From the NCBI GenBank assembly GCA_032164295.1, contig JAJHTX010000012.1:248001-312000 (forward strand): a stretch of 64,000 nucleotides of DNA, read 5' to 3'. This stretch comes from Inonotus obliquus (lineage: Eukaryota > Basidiomycota > Agaricomycetes > Hymenochaetales > Hymenochaetaceae). Position numbers and translations under genes: made by a program. Below are positions 59,744 to 64,000 of the stretch, in pieces (the first letter of the stretch is position 1; each line of letters begins with the position of its first letter). A model generated the notes under the pieces. The model was not told where the DNA came from. It saw only the letters and a list, made by a program, of their open reading frames with translations, and did no database searches.

Positions 59744-61220
59744 TTGGTAATGGTAGTTCTGTGAAGCGGCGGCGCGAATAATAGATCGACGCATATGTTA
59801 CTTTCGCCCTCCCTGTCAATCGGCAATCGACGCGATTCACCCATTCACCCATTCACCCATTCACGTTTTAAATGTATAATCTGATAGATGTGAATGTAAA
59901 TACAAGTACCGGTACGGATTGGATGAGTCGAGTCGATAAGCGGGACTGAATGAATAAAGGACTAAAGGACCGAATGAAAAATAGACAAAGTTAAGTAAGT
60001 AAGTAAGTAGGGAAGGAAGGAAGTGAAAGGCGAAAGATGAAAGAAAGGTGTATGTATGTAAATGCTATATAACGGAGATGGATGGAGGTTGAGGTTGGTG
60101 TATGAAGTATGGAGGATGGGATTCGACGATTCGACGATTCGAGCGCATGAGGATTCGGGGAAGATGTTCGTCGCACGTCGAAATATCCACAAACTCAAAC
60201 GTAATCGCAAACTCAAACTCGAAACTCGAAACGCAAACGAAAAAAAAAGAAGAAAGATGATGAAAGGAAGAATGAAAATTTCCAATTTCCAATTTCCAAT
60301 ATACCGACACGGAGACAGGTAAGAGACAGGTAAGAGACAGGTAAGAGACGGAGACGGAGGGAGAGACAGGGACAGAGACAGGTAAGAGACAGAGACAGAG
60401 ACAGGGACGGACGGAGACGAGAACAGACAGGAAAGAGAAAGAGAAAGAGACAGAGACGAAAACGGAGACAGAGACAAAAAAAAACAGAGAAGGTGTTCCT
60501 GAGAAGGTGAGAAGGTGTTCTTGAGAAGGTGAGAAGGTGAGATAGCACGAACCACGAACCACGAACCACGAAAATGGAAAACGGAAAAAGAAAAAGAAAT
60601 GTACAGACAAAAACAAAATAGTTCGACAGATAGTTTGCTAGATAGAGGAAGACAGATGCATGAACAACCGGATACGTAAATGTGAAGTTGTGAAGTTGTG
60701 AGTAGAAATTGCAGTTGTCGTCGAGTACTAAGTCGAGTAGGTGAGGAGAGGAGAGAGGAGAGAGGAGAGAGGAGAGGAAAATGAAGGTGAGCGAGATGCA
60801 TTTGTCAATGACCGGGAGATGGAACGAGAAAGGAAGAGATACACAGATCTAGAGGGACGGGGTAAAGAGTAAAGAAGGGAGGTGACAGAAGTCAGGAATT
60901 CAGGAATCCAGGAATCCAGGAGGAATCATGTACAGTTGAAAGAAAGACGATAAAGGCCAAAGACAAAAGACATAGCTCACACTATACCGATACTCTTGTC
61001 TTCATCTCTCCAGAGAACTCTAAACGTGTACAACATAGCTAGCAAGGGAAGGGAGAGCGAAAGCGCCATGATACCATAAGAAAATATAAATATGTATACA
61101 ACATTTTCTTTCTCTCGAATGAAGACTCGAAGGGTAGGTCAAACAATTCCAAGTCCCAGATAAACAGACCCCAGGTTCACCTTCTCATTCGTTACGTTAC
61201 CCCCCTACTCTTCTCTTCTC
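59744..61220. other. Intergenic region with polypurine tracts and tandem repeats
   Basis: About 1.5 kb between the dehydrogenase stop and the stop of the convergent membrane-protein gene. Tandem units include CCATTCAC at 59836-59864, GACAGGTAA at 60312-60350, GAGACA-rich runs to 60480, GAGAAGGT units at 60487-60540 and GAGAGGA units at 60739-60778. The plus strand is mostly purine from 60230 to 60600, so the very long minus-strand Ser/Leu/Phe frames here are artefacts of composition. Part is probably the 3' UTR of the convergent gene. Confidence 0.5.
60230..60600. repeat. Polypurine tract with nested short tandem repeats
   Basis: Dominated by GA, GAGACA, GACAGGTAA and GAGAAGGTGA units on the plus strand. 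It is low complexity and non-coding. Confidence 0.75.
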
Positions 61221-63800
61221 TTACAAGAACAAAGGAAGAAGTACGCGGGCTTCCCTCACAGGTACGTTCTCCACACTCCGATCACGCGTGTGCGTCTGTG
61301 TGTGCGTGTGAGAGGGTTCGGACGTGGACGTAGGCGTTGTTGTCGACCCGCTACTACCGCTACTGGTTTGGAAATGGGAAGGGAGAGCGTCAGGATCGTC
61401 ATTCGTTTCGTCCCTATCCTCGTTTCTTCGTTCTCCTTCTCCTTCTCGTTCCCGCCGCACGTTATCACCAAGATTAGAACCACCTGAATCCCCATCCCCA
61501 TCGTTCCCATTATCAATTTCTTCTCGTCTCCTCTCATCCCTCTCTTCGCCAGTCTCATCACCTTCAAACACCACACTCGGAGGCGGTTCCTCACCAAGCT
61601 CCAACCTACTGCTCCTAGCAAACTCAACAGCACTCTCCCCATACGGAACCGCAAACCTTCCCAAACCCTCTCTCGAACTTAACAACTTCAATTGTTCCGG
61701 TGTAGGTCCACCAGCTGGGTAACGGATCTCTGTGCGGACGAGTGTATGTGGGAGTGGTGATGAGATGGCTGTTTGTCCTGCCATGATAGACTGAGCAAGA
61801 GAAAGAGTCGATGGGGACGTTAGTATTGTCGAATTTGTGTTGCCTGGGATTGTTGCATTAGCGTTAGGAACGGAATTGCTAGGACTATGACCAAGTGAAT
61901 TCAAATTGAGATTGGATCGTGAACCAAAAGCGGAAGAAAGCGTGTTAGATGAACGTTGTCGTGAAATCGTACGTAAAGGTGAATGGAACGCCGATGTCGA
62001 GGTCGAACTATTCGAATGTCGATGGCTCTGTTGTTGATGTGGTATTCGTTGTCCCAAGCCTTGACCTTGACTCTGTTGCGTGGATGGTGAGGACGAGTCG
62101 GAAGGCAACTCATTAAGCGAGATCACATTCGACGCCCGTGAATCCATTCTTGATCCTGACGCACGCGGTAACCCTGGACCCCTTCCCAGTTCCACACCGT
62201 CTGGCGACCGTCCCTCTCCGTTTTCGCCCTCGTTCACGGCGTTCGCGGAGTTGACGTTAGCGACATTACGCAGATTCAAAAACTGCGAGACGCGAGATGC
62301 GAGTCGAGATCGACGATCTCCTACTCCAACAAGACGTGATGATCGGGGTGAGGGTAGTGACGGGAATGAAATTGAAGGAGAGGCTGGAGAGGAAGAAGAC
62401 GGTGGATACGATTCGTTTGAACTAGGTCCTGTTGGAGACGAGGATTGCAAAGAGAGACCAGGAGGATCTATACCGTGTGTGGTAGTAGATACCGAATCCC
62501 GCCCTCTCGTCGAATCACCACCACTTGCATTATGCAACGAGTTTTCAGCAGCGGCAGAGGACGACTCGTAATCTGGTGGAGCCTCAGACGGAGTGATGCT
62601 CGCCCTTCGTTGCATCAACGCAGACCCTTCATCAGCTATATTACTCGAAGCCCTCGAATCTCGACGCTCCTGCAGACCATGCAACGGCGACGAAACAGAG
62701 AAACGTTGAGGGAGAAGTTGAACAGTTGACGTGTCCGCATCATGTTCTCGTTCTGCACCAACACCGACTTCGCTCAACCCAAGGCTCATCGCGCTTTGAT
62801 CCGGTCTCGGTCCGGGACCTAACGGCTCTCCTCCACTCGCCTCTCTCACTCTCGCCACTGGATTAGACACAACTGCACTATCCCTCGACACCTCTCTCCT
62901 CAACGATTCAGAATCTCTTCCGTCTTCCCTTTCCTCCGCTTCTCTCGCTTCCGCAATACTCACATCCACATCGACAGCCTCTGGACCCGTGAAAATCACC
63001 AACTCCTGATCGCCCGGTTCCTTCATGTAAACAGGCAAGGAATGAGTGCTCATTTGGCTGGGGGTGCGTCGATTCCGTCGACCAGTGCGCGGATTCGTCC
63101 GCCCCGCTCCACCGTTCCCATTATTCGTCCTGGTGTTGGTGTTGGCATTGGCACTAGCGGTGTTCCGTCCGACACCGGTGAGTTGCTGAGCGGTCACTTC
63201 CCTTGTACCGGTTCCGGCGAAATTTCCCGAAGGCGTGGTAGTATTTGAGGACTGCATGGCACGTACGGCAGCCTGACGAAAACGGGAAAGTACCGACGTG
63301 CGTGTGTAGACGAAGAAAAAGGCACCCATAAGGACGAGACAGACTACCATCGCAGGGACCTAGTAATTTCATGAGTGCCATTGCTAAATGATAAGAGTAG
63401 CAAACAAAGATGGGGCTTCAGGCTCGATTGTGTTGCAAGCCGGAGAGCTAACTTGAGACGCGAGTGGATCAATGTCAGCAACGAACTCATATGCCCACGT
63501 CATTCCTCCATTGCCCCCGGTCCAGCAGATCCCGGAGCCATGCAAACCATTTCACAATCAAGCAAAATAAAACAGGAAAACAAGAGACTGAAGACTCACC
63601 CATACTTGCGGAGCGATATCATTACTCAACTCCTGTGAATCATTCCTACGAGTTGTACTATCGCTATCCTGCGTATGCCCACTTTGTCTCCGTCCGAGAG
63701 CTAAAGGTAAGGGAGAAGCATCTACGAGACTTGTAGTGATTGCCAGTTGTGTCCCCAAGGATGTCCAAAACCATTGTCGGAACCAAAGTCGTCGTCTCAT
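61221..63800 (-). CDS. Single-pass membrane protein with long Ser/Asn-rich tail
   Basis: Exon 1 starts MRRRLWFRQWFWTSLGTQLA at 63800, a plausible signal peptide cut near VDASPLPLALGRRQ. A short extracellular segment (SDSTTRRNDSQELSNDIAPQ) follows. A splice joins it to VPAMVVCLVLMGAFFFVYTR, a clear transmembrane helix, then SRFRQAAVRAM. The remaining roughly 680 residues are one open frame of low complexity, rich in Ser, Asn, Thr and Pro, with an acidic stretch (EGDETGEERDERRREEID) near the C-terminus and the end REARVLLPLFL. The layout resembles fungal surface sensor or receptor-like proteins (type I, disordered cytoplasmic tail), but no known domain is visible. A start at an upstream ATG near 63956 is possible. 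The gene call itself is good; the function is unknown. Confidence 0.7.
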
Positions 63801-64000
63801 AGCCAGGTGAAGGAATGGAGGAGAGGGCACGCGAGAGGATAGACGTCGTACGATAGAGGAGAGAGAGAGGGGTAGATAGATAAGAAGACTGAAGATTGCG
63901 TGCGAGAGAAGAAGTAAGAGGTAAAGACCCCTTTCGGAGGAAGGGAGAATAGTCAAACAATGATAGATAGTGCGGTGCGCGGAACCTCTGAGGATACCTT
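63801..64000. other. Upstream region of the 63800 gene
   Basis: Probably promoter and 5' UTR of the membrane-protein gene. Purine-rich (GAGAGAG near 63855-63870). No other feature is seen before the window ends. Confidence 0.3.

Noticed and set aside
59962..60801. Long minus-strand frames rich in Ser, Leu and Phe
   Set aside because: They arise from a polypurine tract on the opposite strand with tandem GA-rich units. All three frames stay open and no domain or splice pattern is seen.
62080..62571. Plus-strand acidic frame
   Set aside because: Shadow of the Ser-rich tail of the 61221-63800 gene.

Overview
This window is nuclear DNA of a filamentous basidiomycete, most likely an Agaricomycete. 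The evidence is intron-dense genes with many 45-70 bp introns (GTRNGT donors, YAG acceptors), several genes of the DUF6534 multi-pass membrane family that is expanded in Agaricomycetes, an intron-rich fungal P450, a COMPASS-type SET1, and a fungal DUF3684 HSP90-like ATPase. No tRNA, rRNA, CRISPR array or prokaryotic operon was seen. All gene models are hand-assembled from translation and splice signals, so outer coordinates are better supported than internal exon edges.

Layout. 1-10.4 kb is an accessory region: two intact DUF6534 membrane-protein genes and a decayed third copy, all on the minus strand, then a complete minus-strand cytochrome P450. 10.8-17.3 kb holds a large plus-strand gene with an HSP90/sacsin-type ATPase at one end and an HExxH motif at the other. 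17.4-21.7 kb holds a minus-strand gene joining a helical membrane region to a WD40-like propeller. 22.3-29.4 kb is mostly housekeeping: OPI10/Hikeshi (plus), an unknown membrane protein (minus), an alpha/beta hydrolase ending in a peroxisomal SRL tripeptide (plus), and cytosolic seryl-tRNA synthetase (plus). 30.4-35.7 kb is SET1 (minus). 37.2-39.4 kb is a mitochondrial-type ALDH7 (antiquitin) aldehyde dehydrogenase (plus). 40.1-46.7 kb carries two tandem secreted metallophosphoesterase/5'-nucleotidase-like genes (plus). 47.1-50.0 kb is a fourth DUF6534 gene with microsatellite-coded low complexity, and 52.1-55.5 kb is a DHA1-type MFS transporter (both minus). 56.7-59.7 kb is a short-chain dehydrogenase gene split by a 2.08 kb hAT transposon. 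61.2-63.8 kb is a single-pass membrane protein with a long Ser/Asn-rich tail (minus).

The most striking item is the hAT insertion at 57083-59161. It has 17-bp perfect terminal inverted repeats and a perfect 8-bp target-site duplication, and removing the element plus one duplicate restores the dehydrogenase reading frame exactly. The element holds only a frameshifted C-terminal part of a transposase, so it probably moved in trans, and recently. Other points for a second look are the ATPase-to-HExxH architecture, the membrane-WD40 gene, the dying DUF6534 copy, the tandem phosphoesterases, and an unusual density of short tandem duplications between about 47 and 61 kb. I did not find a convincing wholly new multi-gene system.
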